A stretch of 64,000 nt of DNA, from positions 20,444 through 84,443 of the forward strand of contig JAGGXR010000074.1 of the NCBI GenBank assembly GCA_021162935.1, given 5' to 3'. This DNA comes from Deltaproteobacteria bacterium (GTDB taxonomy: Bacteria > Myxococcota_A > Polyangia > HGW-17 > SLPX01). The position numbers were made by a program, and so were the translations under genes. Shown here one piece after another: positions 1 to 8,107 of the stretch. Under the pieces are notes generated by a model that was given only the letters and a program-made list of their open reading frames with translations, was not told the origin of the DNA and made no database searches. The number at the start of each line of letters is the position of its first letter. Position 1 is the stretch's first letter.

Positions 1-108
1 GCCGTGCCCCGCCAGGCCGGCGACTCCAAGGTCGTCTCCATCCGCAAGATCGCCAGGGTCTTCTCCGACCTGGTCCGGCTGCGATGGGACGACCTCACGC
101 ACCGGTAA
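1..108 (+). CDS. C-terminal end of a family 2 glycosyltransferase (polyprenol-phosphate mannosyltransferase-like), partial
   Basis: Frame 1 is open from the window edge and stops with TAA at 106-108, giving the last 35 residues of a protein. The tail reads AGDSKVVSIRKIARVFSDLV and then RLRWDDL. This resembles the AGxSK...R.i.ea...vwrLRW end of dolichol/polyprenol-phosphate mannose synthases, in which the GxSK segment closes the GT-A domain. The catalytic part lies outside the window, so substrate and donor cannot be read. The call rests on one short motif and could be wrong; another GT2 subfamily is the main alternative. Confidence 0.45.
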   Translation, partial: AVPRQAGDSKVVSIRKIARVFSDLVRLRWDDLTHR

Positions 109-500
109 CATTCACCCATCGTTGAGCATCACGCACCGGTGAGCTTGAGCATCAACGTGGAGATCCACCTTCCTCGCAATGCAAGGCGAGCCACACCAAA
201 CCAAAGGTCACGAAGAGCAGCCACAGAGGCAGCGAGGCTGCGCGCCCCGTCATGGAGCAGCCGCGGCCCGGTTCAGCACAAGCCATGGTCTCGGATCCAT
301 TCGGCACGAGCCATTCACCGCTGACAGGCTGCTCCATCCGTGCTATCAATAAACTCCATCGTAAAACCTGGCAGCAAAACCTGGCAGCGAAACACAGCAG
401 GTGCGAATGAGGCAGAAGCGATGGATGGACGGATGCAGGAAAACCGCGAGCGATTGGCCATCGTCTGGCAACGACGGCGAGGCCGATCGAGGAACCGACG
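109..500. other. Intergenic stretch without a recognised gene
   Basis: No supported coding region lies on either strand; the open frames here lack family motifs and good start signals. A 13-bp direct repeat (AAAACCTGGCAGC) occurs twice in tandem at about 363-388. The promoter of the downstream moxR-like gene should lie here, but no clear -35/-10 pair was recognised. Confidence 0.5.
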
Positions 501-1673
501 ATGGTAGAAACCAACTCCGACCCAGCCGTGAGGGCGCTCCAGGCGACCGGACAGAAGGGCCAGGCCCCAGACCCTGATCCGTCGTCTGCCGGAGAGCCCC
601 AAACTGCAGGCCGACCCAAGACGGATGGTCCCTCTCAAACCACAACGGCAGGCCGACCCAAGACGGATGGTCCCTCTCAAACCACAACGGCAGGCCGACC
701 CAAAATCGACCAATCCAACCACACGCCGTCCATCGCGGATGCGATCCGAGTGGTTGCCGCGCTGCGTCAGGGGGTGACCCGGGCCTTCCTGGGTAAATCC
801 GACGTGCTGGACCTGGCCCTGTCCTGCCTGCTCGCCCGAGGCCATCTCCTCATCGAAGACGTTCCCGGGGTGGGCAAAACCACCCTAGCCCAGGCCCTGG
901 CGCGATCCATGGGCGGCACGTTCCGCAGGATCCAATTCACCGCCGACCTCATGCCCTCGGACGTGTTGGGCGTTTCGGTCTACGACCAACAGTCGGACTT
1001 CGTATTCCGGCCTGGCCCGATCTTCGCCAACGTGGTCCTGGCGGACGAGGTCAACCGGGCCTCGCCCAGAACGCAGAGCGCGCTGCTCGAAGCCATGAAC
1101 GAAGGTCAGGTCACCGTAGACAACGACACGATGCGACTCGAACATCCCTTCTTCGTGGTGGCAACCCAAAATCCGGTGGAGCACTTCGGCACCTATCCCC
1201 TGCCCGACTCCCAGATGGACCGGTTCACGATCAGGACCAAAATCGGGTACCCGACCCATGAACAGGAACAGCAAATCCTCACGAGCCACCAAGACCGGAA
1301 CCCGTCTGCTCGACTCACGGCAGTGACGGATCCGCTCCAGGTGGCCATGGCGCAGGATGCGGTTGTGACCATCCACGCAGACGAGAGCCTCCAACAGTAC
1401 GTGCTCGCAATCGTCGATGCGACGCGCAGGTCCAACCGCGTCGCGGTGGGCGTCTCCACCAGAGGCGCCAAGGCCTGGTACCAGGTGGCCAAGGCGCATG
1501 CCCTGGTCGTGGGACGCGACTTCTGCACGCCCGACGATTTCAAACAGACGGCCATGGCCGCCCTCGCCCACCGTCTGGTCGTGGCAACGACGTACGAAAC
1601 GCTGTCGGAAACGAGAAAAGAGGCCCAGACCATTTTGGCAGACATCCTCGAAGACGTCCCGGTCCCAGTCTAG
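501..1673 (+). CDS. MoxR-family AAA+ ATPase with a repeat-bearing N-terminal extension
   Basis: This is a cytoplasmic AAA+ ATPase of the MoxR branch, whose members usually act as chaperones for von Willebrand A or DUF58 proteins. Visible motifs are the Walker A GVGKTT near residue 123, the Walker B VVLADEVNRA near 180, and ATQNPVEHFGTYPLP (sensor 1 region) near 221, the MoxR signature. The start at 501 is supported by GAGGA about 7 bases upstream. Residues 1-75 are an unusual low-complexity leader with two copies of a 14-residue unit (AGRPKTDGPSQTTT), absent from typical MoxR proteins of about 320 residues. Its usual partners, DUF58 and a transglutaminase membrane protein, lie 6.4 kb downstream on the same strand, separated by four envelope genes. 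Confidence 0.93.
   Translation: MVETNSDPAVRALQATGQKGQAPDPDPSSAGEPQTAGRPKTDGPSQTTTAGRPKTDGPSQTTTAGRPKIDQSNHTPSIADAIRVVAALRQGVTRAFLGKSDVLDLALSCLLARGHLLIEDVPGVGKTTLAQALARSMGGTFRRIQFTADLMPSDVLGVSVYDQQSDFVFRPGPIFANVVLADEVNRASPRTQSALLEAMNEGQVTVDNDTMRLEHPFFVVATQNPVEHFGTYPLPDSQMDRFTIRTKIGYPTHEQEQQILTSHQDRNPSARLTAVTDPLQVAMAQDAVVTIHADESLQQYVLAIVDATRRSNRVAVGVSTRGAKAWYQVAKAHALVVGRDFCTPDDFKQTAMAALAHRLVVATTYETLSETRKEAQTILADILEDVPVPV
606..704 (+). repeat. 42-bp in-frame tandem repeat in the moxR leader
   Basis: Two identical 42-bp units (606-647 and 648-689) begin GCAGGCCGACCCAAGACGGA and are followed by a partial third that diverges after about 15 bases. The period is a multiple of three, so copy number changes would keep the frame. 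The identity of the copies suggests a recent slippage duplication. Confidence 0.9.
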
Positions 1674-1784
1674 AAATCCTAGAATCGATCACTCGCCTCA
1701 AGCCGTCCGAGAACCTGCCAGCCATTTCGTCACGTCGGTCGGTACCCGTATGAGAGACTACGGTAAAAACACACTGGCTCCGGA

Positions 1785-1822
1785 GAAGATCTGAACAATG
1801 AGACCACAATGAGACCACAATG
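1785..1822 (+). repeat. Short tandem repeat at the translation start of the large secreted protein gene
   Basis: An 11-bp unit (AATGAGACCAC) is repeated twice and followed by a third AATGA at the ATG of the 1820 gene, so three ATG-like triplets stand in tandem. Only the last (1820) opens the long frame. No strong ribosome binding site precedes it. Confidence 0.6.
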
Positions 1823-4057
1823 ACGCCAAGGAGACTCGCAGTGGGAAGCATCGTTTCAATCGGCACCTTGATCCTCTTGATCTGGTATGCCGCACCCGAT
1901 CCATCGGCACGACAGCATGTACCACGGATGCCAACTCGTTCAGCGAGCGGCACAAGTGGCAGCATCGGCGGTTTGGACAGGAGCCGAAATCCATTTACAT
2001 CCCTGAAGCGCAGGGGATCGGTCTTGCTCTCGGTGAAGCCACGATGGATCGCACCTGGCGGCCGGTTCCGCATCCGTGTCCAGGCCTTCGATCTGCAAGG
2101 CAAACAAACCACGTCATGGAGACTCCGGGTACAACCAGTGCAACCAGTCGGAATGGCTGGCCGGCCGAACGTGGGGCAGCGGATCCAAACGGGCAGGAAC
2201 GCACTCGTACTGAGCATCGGTCAAATGGGGAGGTACCAGGTGACCGCCAAGAATCTCGTATCCGGTCAGACCAAGATGGTGCAGGTCGTCGTGGACCACA
2301 GTCCCTGCCGAATCATCGTAGACAAGCCTCAGCGCGCTGCCGCCATCACGGGCCAAGATGGTTCTCGCATTCCGGTGGAAGGATCTATCGTAGGCCCGAT
2401 CCCGAGTACCTGCCGGCTGTGGATCGGAGGGAAACCTGTGGCCGTACCGGCAAACGGCCAGTTCCACACAGCGGTCCAAGCCCACATCGGCATGAATGTG
2501 ATCGATCTGAAAACTCAGGACGAGGCGGGACACCGATTTCGGCTGGCGCAATCCTTCCTCATGGCACGAAAGTACACCGATGGTGCGCTGACCAGCGACC
2601 TGTCTGTGTCGTTGGGTCCCGCCGTCTTCCGACTCATCGCATCGCTTGCGGCCAAACGAATCGCGAAGTTCGACTTTGCTGCCAGTCTTCCTCACCCGAC
2701 GGTCGCAGAATGGTACGCTTCAGCGGATGTCCGAAGGATCGTCCTGGGCGCCGTCTCCACGACGGTGCGGCCAGGGCCGAACAAGAGTCTGGATATGGAA
2801 CTCGTCGTGTCCTCCCCGACGAAAATCCTTGGGAGCGTGGTAGCCCTCGGGATGCCGAAAGCACTGGCCTTCGCTATCGTGATTGATTCCATCAGGATTC
2901 GCGCCCGCTACCGCCTGAGCCTGTCGCAACGCGGGCCCGAATTCGTCCTGACATCGAAGTCCGTTGCTTTGGGCCCCATGGAAAGAGAACTTCAGTGGTT
3001 GCCTGACAGTCTCATTCCAGACATGAAAGACCGGATTGAGCAGGCCATGACATCAGCCCTCAAGACCACAATCCCGGCACGACTCGACGCGATGATGCGC
3101 CACGTCACGACGCAACTCAGTGACATACGAACGGGTCCAAAGAGCCTGATTGGTCCACTCACCCTCGCCGTTCGACTCACCGGGATCAAGGGCTTGGGCC
3201 AAGGCATGGTGCTCGACGCGCAGGTGACCGTCGGCCAGGAACCGGCCCACGCGCTCCGGACATTTCCCGGAATGCCGGTTCGAACGTCTTCACCCCATCG
3301 AAAGGCACATTCAGCAAAGGGCATCGCCTTGTGGCTTGACGAGGCGGGGCTCAACAAGCTCCTCTATTCCCTGTGGATCGCCGGTCGATTCCGCGCCGAG
3401 TTTACGCTGGGCACCAGCCACTTTGCCATCCCGATTCCGCTTCCTCGTGGTGGATTCCTTACTTTTCTGAAACCGATTCTCGATGGGCTTTCGGAGAAAT
3501 TGGGGCTTGACCCACGAAACGGTCGTTGGGATCTGTCTCTGCCCGACATCCGGGCCGAACTCGCCCTCGACAGCCTGCTGCCACCGGTGGCCCGGATCCA
3601 AAACAGGGCTGTTCATGTCTCCTTTGGCGACACGCAGGCACATCTCTATCTGTCCAGCTCATGGGGAAGCATGACCATCATGGCCTACGTGTCCGGTTCT
3701 GTTCTCTTCACGCAACACAGTGACAGGAACGGCGCCCGGTTCAGCCTGAGCGTCGAGCGCCTCGTGACCGACGTGGACACAGTCATCCCGAACGCGCTGA
3801 ATCCGGAAAAACTCGAACCATTCGTTGATGCCTTCCTGCGGAATGCAGACACCCTGCTGACCCTCATTGCTCCTCGTTTGTCAGACCGCCTTATGCTCGG
3901 TCGTCTGCCCGGCATGACATGGAAAATGGACGGAACACAACTCGGGATCGTGGGTGTCATTCAAGCACGAGGCCTGAAGCTCAGGATCGACCATGGCGCC
4001 GTCGGTCTTGAGGCTGCAATCGGCATGAAAAATCTGCACAAAGGAGTGAGCCAATGA
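1820..4057 (+). CDS. Large secreted or membrane-anchored protein with an Ig-like region and possible TULIP-type lipid-binding domain
   Basis: A 745-residue protein. Residues about 7-25 form a hydrophobic segment (signal anchor or signal peptide). Residues about 50-135 and 140-245 look like two beta-sandwich (Ig-like) domains; the second has the pattern VEGSIVG...LWIGGKPVAVPANGQF...VIDLKTQDEAG, typical of bacterial glucodextranase-B-like Ig domains. The remaining 480 residues have long amphipathic helices alternating with strands and the segment LDEAGLNKLLYSLWIAGRF near residue 510, which recalls BPI/CETP-like (TULIP) lipid-binding folds. The Ig-like call is fairly safe; TULIP is inference from pattern only. 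It sits between moxR and the serpin genes on the same strand, and the next gene starts 66 bases on. A periplasmic or cell-surface role is likely, with no enzymatic motif seen. Confidence 0.55.
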   Translation: MTPRRLAVGSIVSIGTLILLIWYAAPDPSARQHVPRMPTRSASGTSGSIGGLDRSRNPFTSLKRRGSVLLSVKPRWIAPGGRFRIRVQAFDLQGKQTTSWRLRVQPVQPVGMAGRPNVGQRIQTGRNALVLSIGQMGRYQVTAKNLVSGQTKMVQVVVDHSPCRIIVDKPQRAAAITGQDGSRIPVEGSIVGPIPSTCRLWIGGKPVAVPANGQFHTAVQAHIGMNVIDLKTQDEAGHRFRLAQSFLMARKYTDGALTSDLSVSLGPAVFRLIASLAAKRIAKFDFAASLPHPTVAEWYASADVRRIVLGAVSTTVRPGPNKSLDMELVVSSPTKILGSVVALGMPKALAFAIVIDSIRIRARYRLSLSQRGPEFVLTSKSVALGPMERELQWLPDSLIPDMKDRIEQAMTSALKTTIPARLDAMMRHVTTQLSDIRTGPKSLIGPLTLAVRLTGIKGLGQGMVLDAQVTVGQEPAHALRTFPGMPVRTSSPHRKAHSAKGIALWLDEAGLNKLLYSLWIAGRFRAEFTLGTSHFAIPIPLPRGGFLTFLKPILDGLSEKLGLDPRNGRWDLSLPDIRAELALDSLLPPVARIQNRAVHVSFGDTQAHLYLSSSWGSMTIMAYVSGSVLFTQHSDRNGARFSLSVERLVTDVDTVIPNALNPEKLEPFVDAFLRNADTLLTLIAPRLSDRLMLGRLPGMTWKMDGTQLGIVGVIQARGLKLRIDHGAVGLEAAIGMKNLHKGVSQ

Positions 4058-4090
4058 GAGGTCCGCTGGTCGTGCTTGCACAGCGACCAC

Positions 4091-4110
4091 GCGGCCACTA
4101 TAGTGGCTGC
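4091..4110. promoter_or_regulatory. Near-perfect 20-bp palindrome upstream of a lipoprotein gene
   Basis: GCGGCCACTATAGTGGCTGC is a 10+10 inverted repeat with one mismatch pair. It lies 13 bases before the start codon at 4124 and just after the stop of the preceding gene. It could be an operator or a structure in the leader mRNA; there is no T tract to suggest a terminator. Confidence 0.35.
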
Positions 4111-4123
4111 ACGGAGGATACCA

Positions 4124-4699
4124 ATGAACACGAAGGCTGCGATCACGAGATGGGCCATTCTGTCCGCAGTGGCCATGCTGGCCATGACAGGCTGCAAGGA
4201 AAAGTCGAAGACGAACAAAAAAGCGACGATGCCGGACAAGGATCAGGTCAAGGCGATGGTCTCGGAAGCCAGGGTGTCACTGCGGGCCATTTCAACCGCT
4301 GCCGAGACGTACTTCGAGACAAAGCATATGAAACGAGACGGCACGCCCATTCCCAATCAATTTCCCGACACGGTCGGACTCACGCCGCCAACGCCCTGCT
4401 GCAAACAGCCCGACCACGTCTGCAAGGGTGGTGACTGGACGGACCCAACCTGGATGACCATGAAGTTCTCCATCGCCGATCCCCACTATTTCCAATATGA
4501 GTTCGCCTCCTGCGGGTCCGGAAAAAACGCCAAGTACGTGGCCCGCGCCGTTGCAGACCCTCTGTGCAACGGGAAGTACCTCGTGGTCGAGACGCGGCGA
4601 TCGGGGAAATCGCTCGGGTCCTCAGCGGCCCACGGCCCAGCGCCCATCAAAGTTTCCACGGTGACCTCGGTGCCCAAGCTCCATCTGGAATGCAAGTAA
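4124..4699 (+). CDS. Lipoprotein with a pilin-like globular domain
   Basis: 191 residues beginning with a lipoprotein signal peptide ending AMLAMTGC (lipobox Cys near residue 22). The start at 4124 is chosen because GGAGG lies 5 bases upstream and the signal peptide begins there. After a charged linker the segment ARVSLRAISTAAETYFETKH resembles the N-terminal helix of myxobacterial type IV pilin-like proteins, followed by paired cysteines (TPCCKQ, DHVCKGG) and an aromatic FSIADPHYFQYEF strand seen in those proteins. It lacks a prepilin peptidase site, so it would be a lipid-anchored relative rather than a pilus subunit. It lies between the large secreted protein and the serpins, suggesting a shared envelope location. 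Confidence 0.6.
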   Translation: MNTKAAITRWAILSAVAMLAMTGCKEKSKTNKKATMPDKDQVKAMVSEARVSLRAISTAAETYFETKHMKRDGTPIPNQFPDTVGLTPPTPCCKQPDHVCKGGDWTDPTWMTMKFSIADPHYFQYEFASCGSGKNAKYVARAVADPLCNGKYLVVETRRSGKSLGSSAAHGPAPIKVSTVTSVPKLHLECK

Positions 4700-4891
4700 C
4701 CCGACAGCTCCACGCCTCCCCCCCCCAACTCATAGGCCCATGGCCCATTTCGTGCGTCTACAGGTCTACAGGAGAGTGGATAGTGCTGACGCTGACTTCG
4801 TGGTATCAATGAGGGCACTCAATGAGGACGATAGGGCGAAACCATGAACGAAAAGCAGCGAAGAGGGAAGGCGAAAGGACGGGGATCGACC

Positions 4892-6328
4892 ATGACGAAC
4901 CGCACCAACACCAAAACCACCAGGCTCCACATGTTCGCAGCGTCGGCTCTGGCGGCAATGCTGACGACGGCAATGCTGGCGTCAACGAGTTCCTGTGGCA
5001 AACAGGCCAACAAGACGAAGTCAAGCAAGCAGGCCGGACCAAACAAGCAACAGAAGTCGAAAAACAGAATGCAGCCCAACAAGCCGGGCGCATCCACAAC
5101 TGCTCAGCAGGGCAAGACGCCGACAGCGCGCCATCCGAACCAAGGGTCTGCGACCGAATCCAGTCCGGCAAATCCAAAGCAAGGATCGTTTCCGGCAGCT
5201 TCCAACAAGGAACTCTCCGCCTTGACGGCCGGGCTGAACCAGTTTGCCCTGGACCTCTACGGCAAGATGTCCAAAAAGCCGGGCAACCTCTTCTTTTCGC
5301 CCTGGAGCATTTCCGTGGCCCTGGCCATGACGCACCTGGGTGCCCGAGGCAAGACGGCAGCCGAGATGGAAAGCACGCTGCACCTGCCCAAAACGCATGT
5401 GGACCGAACATTCGGCACGATGCTCAAGGCCCTGACGACGGGTCTGCCCAAGGCCGTCGTGTTGAACATGGCGAATCGCATTTTCTGGCAGGTGCGCTAT
5501 CGACTGGTCGCTCGGTTCGTCAAAGACGTGGCACGGTACTACGGTTCGACCGCGCAATCGGTGGATTACAAAAAGGCCGCCGCCGCAGTCGCCACCATCA
5601 ACAAATGGGTCAGCAAGCAAACCAACGGCCGCATTCCGAACCTCCTCTCGACCAACAGCGTCACTGACGACACCAGACTCGTGCTCGTCAATGCCATCTA
5701 CTTCAAGGGCATCTGGAAAACAAAATTCAAGAAACGCGCGACCAATAAGCAGAACTTTTTCACATCACCGAAGACTCCAGTCAAAGTGGACATGATGCAT
5801 GGAACCATTCGAGCGCGGTATGGTCATGTCAAGGGATACAAAATTCTGTCCCTGCCCTATTCGGGGAAACGGGTTGCCATGGTGATTCTGCTGCCCGATC
5901 GCAAGGACGGACTGGCGGCCATGGAGAAGACCCTGACGGGCCGCAGGCTGGCAACCACGCTCCAGCTCACCAGGAGCCACAAGGTGCATGTCTCTCTGCC
6001 CAAGTTCCATTTGAGCTACAAGCTGGACCTGAAGTCGGTCCTCATGGCTCTGGGCATGAAGCTGCCCTTCGACAGGAGCCATGCCGATTTTTCAGGCGTC
6101 ACCAAGGCACGGGAAGGGCTGGCCATCTCCGCAGTCATCCATCAGGCGAACTGCGATGTGGACGAACAGGGCACCGTGGCTGCCGCCGCCACGGCGGTGA
6201 CCCACATTCGCGGGCGGGGTGCCGCTCCGCGAGTGCTCGTATTCAACGCGAACCATCCCTTCATTCTCATGATTCGGGACCAACAAACAGGGGCCATCCT
6301 GTTCATGGGAAGGCTCGCCAAACCATGA
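4892..6328 (+). CDS. Serpin-family protease inhibitor lipoprotein (first of a tandem pair)
   Basis: 478 residues from ATG 4892 (upstream ATG 4844 is also possible). The signal peptide ends LASTSSC, so the mature protein is probably lipid-anchored, followed by a Lys/Gln/Ser-rich linker to about residue 105. The serpin domain is complete: ALDLYGKM, NLFFSPWSISVALAM, LVLVNAIYFKGIW, and the C-terminal FNANHPFILMIRDQQTGAILFMGRLAKP region, which is written here as separate parts of the shutter and s5A strand. The reactive-loop hinge near residue 424 reads DEQGTVAAAATAV; small residues at P12-P9 and Thr at P14 are the hallmark of inhibitory serpins. Counting from the P15 Gly puts the scissile region at HIRGRG (P1 Gly or Arg). 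The target is unknown. It is paired with the serpin at 6392. Confidence 0.93.
   Translation: MTNRTNTKTTRLHMFAASALAAMLTTAMLASTSSCGKQANKTKSSKQAGPNKQQKSKNRMQPNKPGASTTAQQGKTPTARHPNQGSATESSPANPKQGSFPAASNKELSALTAGLNQFALDLYGKMSKKPGNLFFSPWSISVALAMTHLGARGKTAAEMESTLHLPKTHVDRTFGTMLKALTTGLPKAVVLNMANRIFWQVRYRLVARFVKDVARYYGSTAQSVDYKKAAAAVATINKWVSKQTNGRIPNLLSTNSVTDDTRLVLVNAIYFKGIWKTKFKKRATNKQNFFTSPKTPVKVDMMHGTIRARYGHVKGYKILSLPYSGKRVAMVILLPDRKDGLAAMEKTLTGRRLATTLQLTRSHKVHVSLPKFHLSYKLDLKSVLMALGMKLPFDRSHADFSGVTKAREGLAISAVIHQANCDVDEQGTVAAAATAVTHIRGRGAAPRVLVFNANHPFILMIRDQQTGAILFMGRLAKP
5304..5478 (+). repeat. 175-bp near-identical block shared by the two serpin genes, copy 1
   Basis: Aligned by eye with 6768-6942, this block has four mismatches in 175 bases (about 98% identity), while flanking serpin sequence is much more divergent. 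It encodes the segment from SISVALAM to VLNMANR. Such a sharply bounded block is what gene conversion between tandem paralogues leaves. Confidence 0.85.
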
Positions 6329-6391
6329 CGGGGATCAAAGGCCGAGAACCAGGACAGACGAAACCGATCTGAAAACGGAGGAACATTTCCC

Positions 6392-7789
6392 ATGAACAAC
6401 GCCAATCATACGACAAAAAACAGTGCGACTCTCTGGCCCGTGGTCGATCTGGTCATCGCGCTGGCCGTTGCTCTGCCCGGGACGAGTTCGTGCGGCAGAC
6501 AAGCAACCAAACAGGCCACGAAGAACGGCACGGCGAACCAGCAAGCAGGCACGAACCATCAGTCGTCGGGAAAGCCGTCCACAGGGCCAACCACACAAGG
6601 CGCCGACACACCAAACATGCCTCGGCCTGGAACCACGATTCTGAGGCCGGTTTTTCCGGCTCCAACCAAACAGGAACTTGGCGCCGTTGTTTCTGGCGCG
6701 AATCAATTCGCCGTGGATCTCTATCAAAAGCTCTCCGAGAAACAAGGAAACCTGTTCTTCTCTCCATGGAGCATTTCCGTAGCCCTGGCCATGACGCACC
6801 TGGGTGCCCGAGGCAAGACGGCAGCCGAGATGGAAAGCACGCTGCACCTGCCCAAAACGCATGTAGGCCGAACCTTCGGCACGATGCTCAAGGCCCTGAC
6901 GACGGGTCTGCCCAAGGCCGTCGTGTTGAACATGGCGAATCGGCTCTTTCCCCAGGCCCATTACCCACTCAAGCCTGTATTCACCAACGGCCTCGACATG
7001 TTCTACAGTGCCGCTCCCGTTGCGGTGGACTACGGCAACCGCGCTGCGGCGATTGCCACGATCAACAAATGGGTCAAGGAACAAACAGCCGGCAGGATCG
7101 CACACCTTCTCAAGGAACCAGACCTGTCACCGCGAACCAAACTCGTCCTCGTCAACACCATCTTCTTCAAGGGCATCTGGGAAACGACGTTTCGCAAAAA
7201 CAGGACGAGCAAAACGCCCTTCTTCGTCACAAGCTACAAGTCGCTTCCGGTTCATATGATGCACGGATCCATCGACGCTCGATACGCTGAGACTCCTGAC
7301 TCCAAAACCCTCGAACTGGACTATGCAGGCCACAGATTCTCCATGGTGATCGTGCTCCCCAATAAAAGAAACGGACTCGCAGCGCTCGAAAAAAGCCTCA
7401 CCAACGCCGAGTTGGGCAGGATGCTGACCTCCATGACCAATCGCAAAGTCGAGGTCTCTCTGCCCAGAATGCACTTGAATCGCCGGCAGAAACTGAACGA
7501 CGTTCTCAAATCCCTGGGCATCAAGCTGGCCTTCAGCGAAAAACGAGCGGACTTTTCGGGCATGAGCGCCGTCAAGCCTGGACTCTTCATTTTCAGCGTC
7601 GTCCACCAGGCGAACTGCGACGTGGACGAACAGGGGACGGTGGCCGCCGCCGCCACGGCAGTCGTCATGGCGACCAAAGGAATGGCGCCGAGAAGAGTCA
7701 CCTTCAACGCCGATCATCCCTTCATCTTCCTGATCCGGGAACGAACGACCGGGGCCATCCTGTTCATGGGCCGATTCGCCGAGCCGTAG
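6392..7789 (+). CDS. Serpin-family protease inhibitor lipoprotein (second of a tandem pair)
   Basis: 465 residues. The start at 6392 has GGAGG 10 bases upstream. The signal peptide ends LPGTSSC, so this too is a likely lipoprotein, with a linker to about residue 95. The serpin fold is complete, with LFFSPWSIS, LVLVNTIFFKGIW and a C-terminal GAILFMGRFAEP. The hinge at about residue 412 reads DEQGTVAAAATAV, again an inhibitory type; the loop then diverges from its neighbour (VMATKGMAP), putting Lys near P1. The differing loops predict different target proteases. The gap to the first serpin is 63 bases. A 175-bp stretch is almost identical to the first serpin. Confidence 0.93.
   Translation: MNNANHTTKNSATLWPVVDLVIALAVALPGTSSCGRQATKQATKNGTANQQAGTNHQSSGKPSTGPTTQGADTPNMPRPGTTILRPVFPAPTKQELGAVVSGANQFAVDLYQKLSEKQGNLFFSPWSISVALAMTHLGARGKTAAEMESTLHLPKTHVGRTFGTMLKALTTGLPKAVVLNMANRLFPQAHYPLKPVFTNGLDMFYSAAPVAVDYGNRAAAIATINKWVKEQTAGRIAHLLKEPDLSPRTKLVLVNTIFFKGIWETTFRKNRTSKTPFFVTSYKSLPVHMMHGSIDARYAETPDSKTLELDYAGHRFSMVIVLPNKRNGLAALEKSLTNAELGRMLTSMTNRKVEVSLPRMHLNRRQKLNDVLKSLGIKLAFSEKRADFSGMSAVKPGLFIFSVVHQANCDVDEQGTVAAAATAVVMATKGMAPRRVTFNADHPFIFLIRERTTGAILFMGRFAEP
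6768..6942 (+). repeat. 175-bp near-identical block shared by the two serpin genes, copy 2
   Basis: Partner of 5304-5478; the four differences are one silent G/A near the start and three clustered around the GRTFG/DRTFG codons. See the entry for copy 1. Confidence 0.85.
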
Positions 7790-8107
7790 CAATCCGCACA
7801 TCGCCCTCCTCTCAACCACTTCGTTCTCCTGCCATCGCCTCACTCTCCTGCCGTCCCTCACGATGGAAGTCGAAAGGACTGGCCTTCTTCGAACTCATTG
7901 ACACGATCGGACCCGCCGACCACACTCGAACCTGCGGACAGAGTCGCACGAGCAGGATCGATGGTCGCAAGAGCGATCGCTCCATCGATCAATGGAAGGC
8001 CATCGATCCACGGAAAGCCTTGGAGCATTGTGCGTCATGGACGCAACGGAAAGCCTTGGAGCATTGTGCGTCATGGACGCTCGTGCGTCATGGGAGCCAG
8101 ACGAGCC
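7790..8107. other. Spacer with a 36-bp tandem repeat before the DUF58 gene
   Basis: Between the second serpin stop and the preferred DUF58 start. It holds two exact-length 36-bp units (8011-8046, 8047-8082) starting CGGAAAGCCTTGGAGCATTG, and a third partial copy of the GTGCGTCATGG core. The frame is open from 7898 into DUF58, so this stretch may instead encode a repeat-bearing N-terminal extension of about 70 residues. Confidence 0.6.

Noticed and set aside
4054..4434. 126-residue open frame starting in the ATGA of the large secreted protein
   Set aside because: It is out of frame with the lipoprotein gene, which has a ribosome binding site, signal peptide and pilin-like domain.
7898..8107. 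N-terminal extension of DUF58 from ATG 7898
   Set aside because: It is built of 36-bp repeats, has no family similarity and lies before the membrane segments that normally start DUF58 proteins. Not excluded, but ATG 8108 is preferred.
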